DNA from: Callipepla californica brunnescens
Taxonomy: Eukaryota; Chordata; Aves; Galliformes; Odontophoridae
NCBI GenBank assembly: GCA_023055505.1
Contig: JALIRH010000123.1
Coordinates: forward strand, 186,001 to 250,000
Direction: 5' to 3'
Length of the DNA stretch: 64,000 bases
The notes below the pieces were generated by a model. That model was given only the letters and a program-made list of their open reading frames with translations, was not told the origin of the DNA and searched no databases. Numbering within the stretch: the first letter of the stretch is position 1; every line of letters starts with the position of its first letter. The position numbers were made by a program, and so were the translations under genes. Shown piece after piece: positions 22,471 through 35,394 of this stretch.

Positions 22471-23280
22471 TTGGAGTAGTGAGCCAGGAATGGGCCGGGA
22501 AGAAGAAGCCAGCAGGATACTTTTCAAAACTCTTGGATCCCGTTAGCCGTGGGTGGCCTACCTGTCTACGAGCAATAGTTGCTGTAGCTCTGTTAGTAGA
22601 AGAAGCAGGGAAGATGACTTTCAGGGGTGAATTACAAGTGTATAGTCCACATGACAATAAGGGGAGTACTCCAAGAAAAAGCAGAGAAGTGGATTACAGA
22701 TGCTAGACTACTGAAATAGGAAGGAATCCTAATCCATTCTCCTCAATTAGAAATAGAAACTCCAAGTTTGCCAAATCCTGCTCAATTTTTCTATGGGGAA
22801 CCAGATGAAGATTTAAGCCATGATTGCATTCAGTGTATAGAGTATCAGGCTAAAAGAGGGGAGGACTTAGAAGAGGAGAAGTTCTTAGAAGGGGGCAAAT
22901 GATTTGTAGATGGCTCCTCCCGGGTGGTAGAAGGAAAAGGAAAATCAGGGGATGCTCTACTAAACGGGAAAACATTTCCAGTAATTGAATCGGGAGCATT
23001 GGACAGAACGTGGTCAGCTCAGGCTGTGAAATTCTATACAATCCTTCCAGCCCTTCAAATGTTGAAAGGAAGCATTGGGACTATCTCTACAGATTCTAGG
23101 TATGCGTATGGGGTAGTCCATACCTTGGGAAAAAGATGGGAGGAAAGAGGATTGGTAAACTCACCCGGGAAAGGGTTAATTCACCAGTCGTTAAGAAGAC
23201 AAACTCTGAGGGCAAGAAGAGAACCAGAGAAAAGCGCAGTAGTACACGGAAAGGCACCAGAGGGCGATGTCGGCTGAAAT
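22471..23280 (+). pseudogene. Gamma-like connection and RNase H remnant
   Basis: The connection region reads around 22480-22700 (KKPAGYFSKLLDPVSRGWP, LRAIVAVALLVEEA). RNase H starts near 22905 with FVDGSSRVVEGKGKSGDALL (a DGS catalytic motif). The later catalytic block TDSRYAYGVVHTLGKRWEE lies near 23089-23150. A stop immediately before FVDGSS and several others separate the pieces. Confidence 0.78.
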
Positions 23281-24240
23281 AAGGGGAACTAATTTTGCTG
23301 ATGAAGAAGCGAAAAGAGCGGCTCCGACAAATGGAGGTTGAGGAAAAGGAGGGAAAATGGTTATTAGCTGATGGAAGAGAGGTAATCCCTAAAGCTTGGA
23401 GAAGATGAGGAGAATTTCCTAAGCAGACTCATTGCGGGCTTCAGGCCTTGGTGGACCAATTCACAATGAAATAGATGTGTATAGGCATTTCTAGCATAGC
23501 CAAAGGAATTGTAGATCGTTGGATGATTTGGAGGAAAGGAAAGAAACAACAACTGAGGGAAAAAATACAGGGAGGAAGGGAATGGGCTGTCAGACCTTTT
23601 GCTCAAATGCAGATAGACTTCACAGATCTCCCCAGGGTTGGAAGATAGAAGTACTTCTTAGGAAGAATCGCCCATTGAACACATTTTCTGGAGGCCTACC
23701 CCACCGCTAGGGCAACAGCCCAGACAGTAATCAAGACATTGTTCGAACATATTATCCCCAGATATGGGAACATGGAAGTTGCAGATTCAGCTAGAGACCC
23801 TCACTTTGTATTAAAGGCAGTGTAAGAGGCTTTAGCTCCAATGGGGACCAAATGGGAATATCGCACCCCATGGCACCCACAGAGCTCTGGAAAAGTAGAA
23901 AGGTCGAATGGGGAACTTCCAAAGCGGCTTACTAAAGGAATGATTGAAACCAAGATGTCTTGGATGAAGTGTTTGCCACTGGCACTACTTAACTGAAGAA
24001 CAGAACGAAGAAGAGAGACTGGAATATCACCTTTTGAAATGGGATATGGAATGCCATATGATTTAGAACTCCCATCGGAACATCCCAAGGTAGAAGAAAA
24101 TACAGGAATATTGAATTGAAATGAATAAGAGAAGGAATGAATGAAGAATGGAAGGACTGGTGGTCCAACGGCCTCCGCTAGATATGGCAATACATGGAAT
24201 CAGTCCAGGAGACAAGGTTTAAATTAAAACGTGGAAAGAG
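23281..24240 (+). pseudogene. Gamma-like integrase remnant
   Basis: The zinc-binding region lies near 23430-23540. The histidine part (HCGLQALVDQF) is visible, but where the family has CX2C this copy reads WMIW, so zinc binding is lost. The catalytic core includes FAQMQIDFTDLP (first aspartate, about 23600), a degraded second-aspartate block near 23785 and HPQSSGKVERSNGELPKRL (glutamate, about 23880). The C-terminal region continues to about 24400 with stops. Confidence 0.78.
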
Positions 24241-24411
24241 TCATCTCTAACTCCCCGCTGGGAAGGACCTTTTCTTGTTTTATTAGCAACAGAAACAGCC
24301 ATCCGGACAGCTGAGCGCAGATGGATCCATGCAAGCCATGTGAAAGGACCAATCCGTGACACAGGACCCCAGTGGGAGGTGTCCAAGACTTCGGACGATC
24401 TACAAACCACT

Positions 24412-24612
24412 CTAAGAAAAATGTAAAACGTTTTTTTGTTTTGTTTTGTTTTTTTTTTTTAACAGACGAGAAAACTCAGTCATTTCCTTGTACGCTTTGT
24501 ATGTATATTGTATATGTATTGTGCATTGTATCCGATGAAGATTGGTGAATTCGCTCTTCCTATGAATTCCATTTAGGATTTCACTTTGCTTCAAATAAGG
24601 GGAAGGATGCAT
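24412..24612 (+). pseudogene. Possible env leader remnant at the ERV/satellite junction
   Basis: After integrase a frame without a good start encodes a hydrophobic stretch through a poly-T tract (24428-24461), then SVISLYALYVYIVYVLCIV before a stop. This could be the signal-peptide region of env, or chance hydrophobicity from T-rich sequence. TTAGGG-like satellite begins right after, so env and the 3' LTR are deleted. Confidence 0.35.
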
Positions 24613-26048
24613 TTGAGTGTAGGTGTCAGGTTAGGGTTGTGGTAATCTGATGCTTTGGGTTAGGTTTAGGGTTTGTTTTAGGATTAGGTTAGGGTTATTT
24701 TTTTGTGTAGCTGAAGGTTTAGTGCAAGGGCTAGGGTTCTCTTTAGTTTGAGGTTCAGAGAAGGCTTAGGGTTAAGGTTAGGCTTAGGGTTAGGGTAAGG
24801 TTTAGGTTTAGGATTAAGGTTAGAGTTCGGGTTAGGTTTAGGGTTAGGTTTTGGATTAGGGATAGGGTTAGGTTTTGGTGTAGATGAAGGTTTAGAGTAT
24901 GGGGTAGAGCTCTCTTTAGTTTTCGGATCAGAGAAGGGTTACGCCTTGCTTGGGTACAGGATAGAGTAAGGGGGAGGGTTAGGATTTGATTTAGGGTTGG
25001 TTTTGGGTCTAGGTTAGTTTGAGTGTTAGGCTGAGAGAAGGGGTAGGCCTTGGGTTGGGTTCTGGCTTAGTGTTAGGTTAGGAATAGGTTTGGCGTTTGG
25101 ATTGGGTTTGGGGTTAGAAGTAGGGATAGGTTAGGTGAGATCTGCGGTAATCTGATGCTTAGCTTTAGGTTTAGGGTTGGGCTTTGAGTTGGGGTTGGTT
25201 TTAGGGTCAGATTTCGATTGAAGGCAGACTTAGAGTCACAATGAGGCTAATGGTCAGGGTTTGATATACGGTTAGAGTAAGGTTTAGGTTGACTTTAAGT
25301 GTCAGGTTTGGAAAATGGTAGGCATTGCTTTTGGTGTGGTGTTTGCCTTGGGTTTAGGAATTGGAATAGGGTATGAGGACCATCAGATAGCTAGGGTAAG
25401 TCTTAGTGTTAGGGTTGGGGATAGAGTTTAGGTGAGGGTTGTGGTAATCTGATGCTATGTGTCAGGTTTAGGCTTGGGCATCAACTTGGGGTTGGTGTTA
25501 AAGTAGGAGTTTTTGCTTGGGTTCCGCTTCTGCTAGGGATAGGTTTCTGTTTAGGGAAAGGGTTGGTCTTAGGGTAAGTGTTAGGTTTCCGGTTAGGGTT
25601 CAGAATAGAATGAGGGGCAAGGTAAGGCTTTGTGCTCGGGTTAGGACTTGGGTTTTGGTTCGGATTAGGGTAAGTGTTTGGGTTAGGGTTAGGATAAGAA
25701 TTAGTGTTAGGTTTAGTGTCAGGGGTGGATTTTGGTGTTGATTGAGTTTTATGGTAAGGGCTAGTGAAAGTGGGTCAGGGTAGGGTTCAGCATTGGGTTA
25801 GAGCTATGGAAAGGGTTTGGGATTCTTTGAGGTTTCGGATTCGATTTCGGATTAGGGTTAGGGAGAAAGTGTTTCTCAATGTGATGATTCTATTTAGGGA
25901 TAGGATTAGGTTGAGTGTTGATGTTAGCATGAAGTTGAGGTTTAGGGTTAGGTTTAGGTTTCGGATTTGATCTGTATGTAGGGATTGAGGCAGGGTTAGC
26001 TGGTGCGTAAGGGTGAGAGTAGGGTGAGGTTTAGCTTTAGGGTATGTG
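24613..26048 (+). repeat. Degenerate TTAGGG satellite, G-strand orientation
   Basis: Same family as 17558-18947. It contains three copies of the GGTAATCTGATGCT box (24641, 25146, 25443), each followed by a similar GGTTTAGGG...GGGCTT context. The junction with the 591-bp satellite at about 26049 is sharp. Confidence 0.93.
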
Positions 26049-29000
26049 TTGGAATAGGACCGATGCCGGCTGATTAGAGAAAGCGCTATTGAGTGCACGG
26101 CAGCCGGCTGACTGGCGTCTTTCTTCAGCGGCAAAAGCAGCAGGAGCCGCGATTGATGCGATTGAATGGGAATCCGCGGCTAAGCGCGGTTCGAGCATCA
26201 AACTCTCGGCCGCTTTTTCTCTGCTTCTTAAAGGGGGCTATTCCGATGCTCCGGTGACAAGGTTTTCTGGGGAACCCTTAGAAGCGGTGGAATCACACAC
26301 GCCTTTGGGAGAGGAACCAGCTTTCCGTACTTAACGCCTCTCCATTGCTTCCATAGTTCTGAAAAACATACCTTTTTGAGAGAGAATGAGAAAGATCCGC
26401 GGGTATTGTAAGAAAATTGAAGTGAATGTGTTAGATTGAGGAAGTAAAAAGGATAACAGCACTGGTCAGAGAAAAGAATGAAAACGTGCTCGCAGATGAA
26501 TGAACGATGCAGACATACGTTGCACTCAGTAGCAGAGCAGAATGAGAATCAAAACTTTCCTTCCCATTAACACTGGGATCCAGCACACATTCTCTTCCAA
26601 CTCCTGAAACCGAGTCACTTTCACGTGTAAACCGCGAATTGTTGGAATAGGACCGCTACCGGCTGATTTTTGAAAAGCCGCGATTCAGTGCACTGCTGCC
26701 GCCTTGACTGGCGTCTTTCTTCAGCGGCAAAAGCTGCAGTAGCCGCGGTTGATGCGATTCGAGCCTAATACGCGGTTCTTCGCGGTTCGAACATTAACAC
26801 GCTGCTGGTTTGCTATGTTTGTTAAAAGTGGCTCTTGCAACGCTCCGCTGACAGTGTTTTTGGGGAACACTTAGAAGAGGTGGAATCAAACATACATTTG
26901 GTAGAAGAAAAAGTTTAACGTACTTAACGCTACTATTTGACTTTTTAGCTCTGAATACCATACCGTTCCAAAAGAAAAAGGGAATGAATTGTTTGTTTGG
27001 CAAGAAAAACTTGTGTGACGATATTAACTAGAGGTAGGAAAAGGAATAACAAGACTGGTCAGAGAAAAGAATGAAAACGTGCTCGTAGATGAATGAATGA
27101 TGCAGACATACGTTGCATTCAGTAGTAGAGAAGAATGAGAATCAAAACTTTCCCTCTCACTAACACTGGGATCCAGCATCCATTCACTTACAACACCAGA
27201 ATTGGAGTCACTTTCAGGTTTCAACCGCGATTTGTTGGAATAGAACCGCTACCGGCTGATTACTGAAGACGCAATTCAGTGCACGTCTTTCAACTGACTG
27301 GCTTCTTTCTTCAGCGGCAAAAGCAGCAGGAGCCGCGATTGATGCGATTCGAACATGATTCACGGTTTTCCGCGGTTCGAACATTAGCTCGCTACCGGTT
27401 TGCTATGTTTGTAAAAGGTAGCATTTGCAATGCTCAGATGACAGTGTTTTTGGGGAACACTTATAAGCGGTGGAATCACACATCCATTTGGTAGAGGAAA
27501 CAGCTTTCCTTAATAAACGTTTCTCTTTTGCTTCTTTATCTCTGAATACCATACTTTTGCAAAAGAGAATCGAAAGATACTTGTGTTCGACAAGAAAAAG
27601 TTTTTCCATGTATTAACTAGAAGTACGAAAAAGAATAACAACACTGGTCAGAGTAAAGAATGAAAACGTGCTCGTAGATGAATGAATGATGCAGAGATAC
27701 GTTGCATTCAGTAGTAGAGCAGAATGAGAATCAAAACTTTCCCTCCCACTAAAATTGGGATGCAGCATACATACACTTACAGAACCTGAAAAGGAGTCAC
27801 TTTCACGTGTAAACCGCGATTTGTTAAAGAAAAACCGCTACCGGCTGATTATTGATGCCGCGATTCAGTGCACGGCAGCCGGCTGACTGGCGTCTTTCTT
27901 CAGCGGCAAAAGCAGAGGAGCCGCGATTGGTGCGATTGAATCGGAATCCGCGGCTAAGCGCGGTTCGAGCATCAAACTCTCGGCCGCTTTTTCTCTGCTT
28001 CTAAAGGGGGCTATTCCGATGCTCCGGTGACAAGGTTTTCTGGGGAACATTTAGAAGCGGTAGAATCACACACAGCTATGGGAGAGGAATTATCTTTCCG
28101 TACTTAACGTCTCTCCATTGCTTTCATAGTTCTGAAAAACATACCTATTTGAGAGACAATGAGAAAGATCCGCCGGTATTGTAAGAAAATTGAAATGAAT
28201 GTGTTAGATTAAGGAAGTAAAAAGGATAACAGCACTGGTTAGAGAAAAGAATGAAAACGTGCTCGCAGATGAATGAACGATTCAGACGTACGTTGCATAC
28301 AGTAACAGAGCAGAATAAGAATTAAAACTTTCACTCCTATTAAAACTGGGATCCAGCACACATTCTCTTCCAACTCCTGAAACCGAGTCACTTTCACGTG
28401 TAAACCGCGATTTGTTGGAGAAGAACCGCTACCGGCTGATTTTTGAAAAGCCGCGATTCAGTGCACTGCTGCCGTCTGGCTGGCGTCTTTCTTCAGCGGC
28501 AAAAGCTGCAGTAGGCGCGATTGATGAGATTCGAGCGGAATCCGAGGTTCTTCGCGGTTCGAACATTAACACTCTGCCGGTTTGCTCTGCTTGTTAAAGA
28601 AGGCTTTTGCAACGCTCCGATGATAGTGTTTTTGGGGAACACTTAGAAGAGGTGGAATCAAACATACATTTGGTAGAAGAAAAAGTTTAACGTACTTAAC
28701 GCTACTATTTGACTTTTTAGCTCTGAATACCATACCGTTCAAAAGAAAAAGGGAATGAATTGTTTGTTTGGCAAGAAAAACTTGTGTGACGACATTAAAA
28801 AGAGGTAGGAAAAGGAATAACAAGTCTGCTCAGAGAAAAGAATGAAAACGTGCTCGTAGATGAATGAAAGATGCAGACGTACGTTGTATACAGTAGTAGA
28901 GCAGAATGAGTATCAAAACTTTCCCTCCCACTAACATTGGGATGCAACATACATACACTTACAACTCCTGAAACGGAGTCACTTTCAAGAGTAAACCGCG

Positions 29001-32000
29001 ATTTGTTGGAGTAAAACCGGTACCGGCTGATTACTGAAGCCGCGATTCCGTGCACTTTTACCGGCTGACTAGCGTCTTTCTTCAGCGGCAAAAGCAGCAT
29101 GAGCCGCGACTGGTGCGATTGAATCGGAATCCGCGGCTAAGCGCGGTTCGAGCATCAAACTCTCGGCCGCTTTTTCTCTGCTTCTTAAAGGGGGCTATTC
29201 CGATACTCCGGTGACAAGGTTTTCTGGGGAACCCTTAGAAGCGGTGGAATCACACACGCCTTTGGGAGAGGAACCAGCTTTCCGTACTTAACGTCTCTCC
29301 ATTGCTTCCATAGTTCTGAAAAACATACCTTTTTGAGAGAGAATGAGAAAGATCCGCGGGTATTGTAAGAAAATTGAAGAGAATGTGTTAGATTGAGGAA
29401 GTAAAACGGATAACAGCACTGGTCAGAGAAAAGAAGGAAAACGTGCTCACAGATGATTGAACGATGCAGACATACGTTGCATTCAGTAGCAGAGAAGAAT
29501 AAGAATCAAAACTTTCCCTCTCACTGACACTGGGATCCAGCATCCATTCACTTACAACACCAGAATTGGAGTCACTTTCAGGTTTCAACCGCGATTTGTT
29601 GGAATAGAACCGCTACCGGCTGATTACTGAAGACGCAATTCAGTGCACGTCTTTCAACTGACTGGCTTCTTTCTTCAGCGGCAAAAGCAGCAGGAGCCGC
29701 GATTGATGCGATTCGAACATGATTCACGGTTTTCCGCGGTTCGAACATTAGCTCGCTACCGGTTTGCTATGTTTGTAAAAGGTAGCATTTGCAATGCTCA
29801 GATGACAGTGTTTTTGGGGAACACTTATAAGCGGTGGAATCACACATCCATTTGGTAGAGGAAACAGCTTTCCTTAATAAACGTTTCTCTTTTGCTCCTT
29901 TATCTCTGAATACCATACTTTTGCAAAAGAGAATCGAAAGATACTTGTGTTCGACAAGAAAAAGTTTTTCCATGTATTAACTAGAAGTACGAAAAAGAAT
30001 AACAACACTGGTCAGAGTAAAGAATGAAAACGTGCTCGTAGATGAATGAATGATGCAGAGATACGTTGCATTCAGTAGTAGAGCAGAATGAGAATCAAAA
30101 CTTTCCCTCCCACTAACACTGGGATGCAGCATACATACACTTACAGCTCCAGAAAAGGAGTCACTTTCACGTGTAAACCGCGATTTGTTAAAGAAGAACC
30201 GCTACCGGCTGATTATTGATGCCGCGATTCAGTGCACGGCAGCCGGCTGACTGGCGTCTTTCTTCAGCGGCAAAAGCAGCAGGAGCTGCGACTGGTGCGA
30301 TTGAATCGGAATCCGCGGCTAAGCGCGGTTCGAGCATCAAATTCTCTGCCGCTTTATCTCTGCTTCTTAAAGGGAGCTATTCCGATGCTCCGGTGACAAG
30401 GTTTTCTGTGGAACCCTTAGAAGCGGTGGAATCACACACACCTTTGGGAGAGAAATTATCTTTCCGTACTTAACGTCTCTCCATTGCTTTCATAGTTCTG
30501 AAAAACATACCTTTTTGAGAGAGAATGAGAAAGATCCGCGGGTTATGTAGGAAAATTGAAGTGAGTGTATTAGATTAAGGAAGTAAAAAGGATAACAGCA
30601 CTGGTCAGAGAAAAGAATGAAAACGTGCTCGCAGATGAATGAACGATGCAGACATACGTTGCATACAGTAGCAGAGCAGAATGAGAATCAAAACTTTCCT
30701 TCCCATTAACACTGGGATCCAGTACACATTCTCTTCCAACTCCTGAAACCGAGTCACTTTCACGTGTAAACCGCGAATTGTTGGAATAGGACCGCTACCG
30801 GCTGATTTTTGAAAAGCCGCGATTCAGTGCACTGCTGCTGTCGCCTGACTGGCGTCTTTCTTCAGCGGCAAAAGCAGCAGTAGCCGCGATTGATGCGATT
30901 CGAGCTGAAATCAAAGTTCTTCGCGGTTCGAACATTAACACGCTGCCGGTTTGCTATGTTTGTTAAAAGTGGCTTTTGCAACGCTCCGATGATAGTGTTT
31001 TTGGGGAACACTTAGAAGAGGTGAAATCAAACATACATTTGGTAGAAGAAAAAGTTTAACGTACTTAACGCTACTATTGGACTTTTTAGCTCTGAATACC
31101 ATACCGTTCCAAAAGAAAAAGGGAATGAATTGTTTGTTTGGCAAGAAAAACTTGTGTGACGGTATTAACTAGAGGAACTAAAAAAGGTAACAAGACTGGT
31201 CAGAGAAAAGAATGAAAACGTGCTCGTAGATGAATGAACGATGCAGACGTACGTTGCATTCAGTAGTAGAGCAGAATGAGAATCAAAACTTTCCCTCCCA
31301 CTAACATTGGGATGCAACATACATACACTTACAACACCAGAATTGGAGTCACTTTCAGGTTTCAACCGCGATTTGTTGGAATAGAAACGCTGCCGGCTGA
31401 TTACTGAAGATGCAATTCAGTGCACGTCTTTCAACTGACTGGCTTCTTTCTTCAGCGGCAAAAGCAGCAGGAGCCGCGATTGATGCGATTCGAACATGAA
31501 TCACGGTTTTCCGCGGTTCGAACATTAGCACGCTGCCGATTTGCTATGTTTGTTAAAGGGAGCTTTTGCAATGCTCAGATGACAGTGTTTTTGGGGAACA
31601 TATAGAAGCGGTGCAATCACACAATGCAATTAGTAGAAGAAACAGCTATCCGTAATAAACTTTTCTCTTTTGCTTCTTTATCTCTGAATACCATACTTTT
31701 GCAAAAGAGAATCGAAAGATACTTGTGTTCGACAAGAAAAAGTTTTTCCATGTATTAACTAGAAGTACGAAAAAGAATAACAACACTGGTCAGAGTAAAG
31801 AATGAAAACGAACTCGTAGATGAATGAACAATGCAGACATACGTTGCATTCAGTAGTAGAGCAGAATGAGAATCAAAACTTTCCCTCCCACTAAAATTGG
31901 GATGCAGCATACATACACTTACAGCTCCTGAAACCGAGTCACTTTCACGTTTAAAACGCGATTTGTTGGAGAAGAACCGCTACCGGCTGATTACTGAAGC

Positions 32001-34948
32001 CGCGATTCCGTGCACTTTTACCGGCTGACTAGCGTCTTTCTTCAGCGGCAAAAGCAGCAGGAGCCGCGACTGGTGCGATTGAATCGGAATCCGCGGCTAA
32101 GCGCGGTTCGAGCATCAAACTCTCGGCCGCTTTTTCTCTGCTTCTTAAAGGGGGCTATTCCGATGCTCCGGTGACAAGGTTTTCTGGGGAACATTTAGAA
32201 GCGGTAGAATCACACACGCCTTTGGGAGAGGAATTATCTTTCCGTACTTAACGCCTCTCCATTGCTTCCATAGTTCTGAAAAACATACCTTTTTGAGAGA
32301 GAATGAGAAAGATCCGCGGGTATTGTAAGAAAATTGAAGTGAATGTGTTAGATTAAGGAAGTAAAACGGATAACAGCACTGGTCAGAGAAAAGAATGAAA
32401 ACGTGCTCGCAGATGAATGAACGATTCAGACATACGTTGCACTCAGTAACAGAGCAGAATGAGAATCTAAACTTTCCTTTCCATTAAAACTGGGATCCAG
32501 CACACATTCACTTCCAACTCCTGAAACCGAGTCACTTTCACGTGTAAACCGCGAATTGTTGGAATAGGACTGCTACCGGCTGATTTTTGAAAAGCCGCGA
32601 TTCAGTGCACTGCTGCTGTCTGACTGGCGTCTTTCTTCAGCGGCAAAAGCTGCAGTAGCCGCAATTGATGCGATTCGAGCGGAATCCGAGGTTCTGAGCG
32701 GTTCGAACATTAACACTCTGCCGGTTTGCTCTGCTTGTTAAAGAAGGCTTTTGCAAAGCTCCGCTGACAGTGTTTTTGGGGAACACTTCGAAGAGGTGGA
32801 ATCAAACATACATTTGGTAGAAGAAACAGCTTGACGTACTTAACGCTTCTATTTCACTTCCTCAGCTCTGAATATCATACCGTTGCAAATGACAATCGGA
32901 ATTGTCCGTTTGTTTGGCAAGAAAAACTTGTGTGACTAGAGGTGCTAAAAAAGGTAACAAGACTGCTCAGAGAAAAGAATGAAAACTTGCTCGCAGATGA
33001 ATGAATGATGCAGGCATACGTTGCATTCAGTAGCAGTGCAGAATGAGAATCAAAACTTTCCCTCTCACTAACACTGGGATCAGGCATCCATTCACTTACA
33101 ACTCCTGAAACCGAGTCACTTTCACGTGTAAACCGCGATTTGTTGGAGTAGGAACGCTACCGGCTGATTATTGAAAAGCCGCGATTCAGTGCACTTTTAC
33201 CGGCTGACTGGCGTCTTTCTTCAGCGGCAAAAGCAGCAGGAGCCGCGATTGATGCGAGTGAATGGGAATCCGCGGCTAAGCGCGGTTCGAGCATCAAACT
33301 CTCGGCCGCTTTGCACTGCTTCTTAAAGGGGGCTATTCCGATGCTCCGGTGACAAGGTTTTATGGGGAATATTTAGAAGCTGTAGAATCACACATACCAT
33401 TGGGAGAATTAAATTTTCGTACTTAACTCCTCTCCATTGCTTACATAGTTCTGAAAAACATACCTTTTTGAGAGAAAATGAGAACGATCCACGTGTATTG
33501 TAAGAAAATTGAAGTGAATGTGGTAGATTGAGGAAGTAAAAACGATACCAACACTGGTAGGAGAAAAGAATGAAAACGTGCTCGCAGATGAATGAATGAT
33601 GCAGACTTACGTTGCATTCAGTAGCAGAGCAGAATGAGAATCAAAACTTTCCCTCCTATTGACACTGGGATCCAGCACACATTCTCTAACAACTCCAGAA
33701 ACGGAGTCACTTTCACGTGTAAACCGCGATTTGCTGGATTAGGACCGCTACCGGCTGATTTTTGAAAAGCCGCGATTCAGTGCACTGTTGCCGTCTGACT
33801 GGCGTCTTTCTTCAGCGGCAAAAGCAGCAGGAGCCGCGATTGATGCGATTGAATGGGAATCCGCGGCTAAGCGCGGTTCGAGCATCAAACTCTCGGCCGC
33901 TTTGCTCTGCTTGTTAAAGGGAGCCATTACGAAGCTCCGGTAACAAGGTTTTATGAGGAACATTTAGAAGCGGTAGAATCACACACGAGAATCAAATCTT
34001 TCCCTCCCACTAAGTTTGGGATCCAGCATGCATTCTCTTACAACTCCTGAAACGGAGTCACTTTCACGTGTTAGACGCGATTTGATGAAATTTGACCGCA
34101 ACCGGCAATTTTTGATGCCGCTATTCAGTGCACGTCTGTCGTTTTATTGGCGTCTTTCTTCAGCGGCAAAAGCAGCAATAGCCGCGATTGATGCGATTCG
34201 AGCCTGATACGCAGTTCTTCTCGTTTCAAATAGAAAGCTCGCAGCCGTTTTGCTCTGCTTTTTAAAGAAGGCTTTTGCAATGCTCCGATGACAGTGTTTT
34301 TGGGGAACATTTCGAAGCGGTTGAATCACACAATGCATTTGGTAGAAAAAACAGCTTGACGTATTCAACGCTACTATTTGACTTCTTTAGCTCTGAATAT
34401 CATACCGTTCCAAATGAACATCGGAATGATCCGTTTCTTCGACATAAAAACTGGTGTGTCGGTATTATCTAGAGGTACTAAAAAGGAGAAGAACACTGCT
34501 CAGAGAAAAAGAATGAAAACGTGCTCGCAGATCAATGAATGATGCAGACATACGTTGTATACAGTTGCAGAGCAGAATGAGAATCCAAACTTACCCTCCC
34601 ATTAATATTAGTATTCAGCTTCCATTCACTTCCAACTCCTGAAACGGAGTCACTTTCACATGGAAACCGCGATTTGCTTGATTAGGACCTCTGCCGGCTG
34701 ATTCTTGAAGCCGCTATTCATTGCACGGCACCTTGATGACGCTCGTCTTTCTTCAGCGGCAAAAGCCGCAGGAGCCGCGATTGATGCCATAGAATCGGAA
34801 TTCGCAGATCAGCGCCATTCGAACAGAAAGCTCGCTGCTGGTGTGATCTACTTGGTAAAGGGGGCTTTTGCGGTGCTCTGATTATACGGTTTCTTGCTGA
34901 ACATTTCGAAGCAGTGGAATCACACCTGATTTGTCTAGAGGAGAAATG
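26049..34948 (+). repeat. 591-bp satellite, 16 tandem units in subtypes A, B and C
   Basis: The landmark TTCAGCGGCAAAAGC occurs at 26124, 26720, 27310, 27899, 28492, 29081, 29674, 30263, 30861, 31451, 32041, 32636, 33220, 33811, 34159 and 34752. Spacing is 584-598 bp except 348 bp between 33811 and 34159, a partial deletion. Each unit has a CG-rich core (ACCGGCTGATT, GCCGCGATTCAGTGCAC, GGTTCGA) and an AT-rich remainder (TCAGAGAAAAGAATGAAAAC). Units sort into at least three subtypes by the core after the landmark, in the order A B C A B A C A B C A B A A, then two diverged. Identical subtypes recur at about 1.77 or 2.36 kb. I do not recognise it as a named avian satellite. The frames it encodes are repeat translations. 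Confidence 0.93.
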
Positions 34949-35394
34949 ACACCTAAGACTATTGCTAACCCGAAACCTAATCCAAGCTCCAACCTTTACC
35001 CTATCCACAATCTTTGCCCTAACTCACAACCTAACCCTCAACCTCAACCTAACCAGAACCCTAAGCCTTACTTGAAATGCTAAACCTAACCCTAACCCTA
35101 ACCTCAAACCTAGCACTAACCCTACTCCCAACCAAAACCACAACTCTAATCCTAAACCTAAAGCTAACTCTAAATCTAAAGCTAAGCCTAATACTTACCC
35201 TTGACCCAAATCGTCTCCATAAGAATCACTGTAGCTATTACCCGAATCCTAACTCTACCTTCAAGCTATGCCTAACTCTGATCCTAATCCAAAACCCAAA
35301 TGAAGCCCAACCCTAAAACTTGAACAAAGCATCAGATTACCACAACCCTCACCTAACTCGAAACCAAAACCAAAATCTAGCCCTAAAGCTAACC
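34949..35394 (-). repeat. Degenerate CCCTAA satellite before the triplication
   Basis: Same telomere-like family now reading CCCTAA on the plus strand, the opposite orientation to 24613-26048. It has one AGCATCAGATTACC box at 35329-35342. Confidence 0.9.

Larger units (their letters stand above)
18948..24612 (+). mobile_element. Gamma-like endogenous retrovirus, decayed
   Basis: A plus-strand provirus: 5' LTR (18948-19472), tRNA-His-type primer site, gag with one CCHC knuckle, protease, RT (YVDD), RNase H, integrase, then only a possible env leader before telomere-like satellite. Most of env and the 3' LTR are absent. Many in-frame stops and frameshifts occur in every gene. Gag style (SPLGLMLKHW start region), the single knuckle and the YVDD site place it among class I (gamma/epsilon-like) ERVs. 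Confidence 0.85.

Noticed and set aside
26089..34472. Recurring 60-100-residue frames in the 591-bp satellite (for example MHVFQLTGFFLQRQKQ)
   Set aside because: They occur only in some subtypes, on both strands, and are interrupted in sister units, so they follow the repeat rather than a protein.
26049..34948. The regular repeats as a CRISPR array
   Set aside because: Units are about 591 bp with no short repeat-spacer pattern, and the context is vertebrate.
26049..34948. CENP-B box in the 591-bp satellite
   Set aside because: TTCGA-containing motifs were compared by eye with the TTCGNNNNANNCGGG pattern, and none fits.
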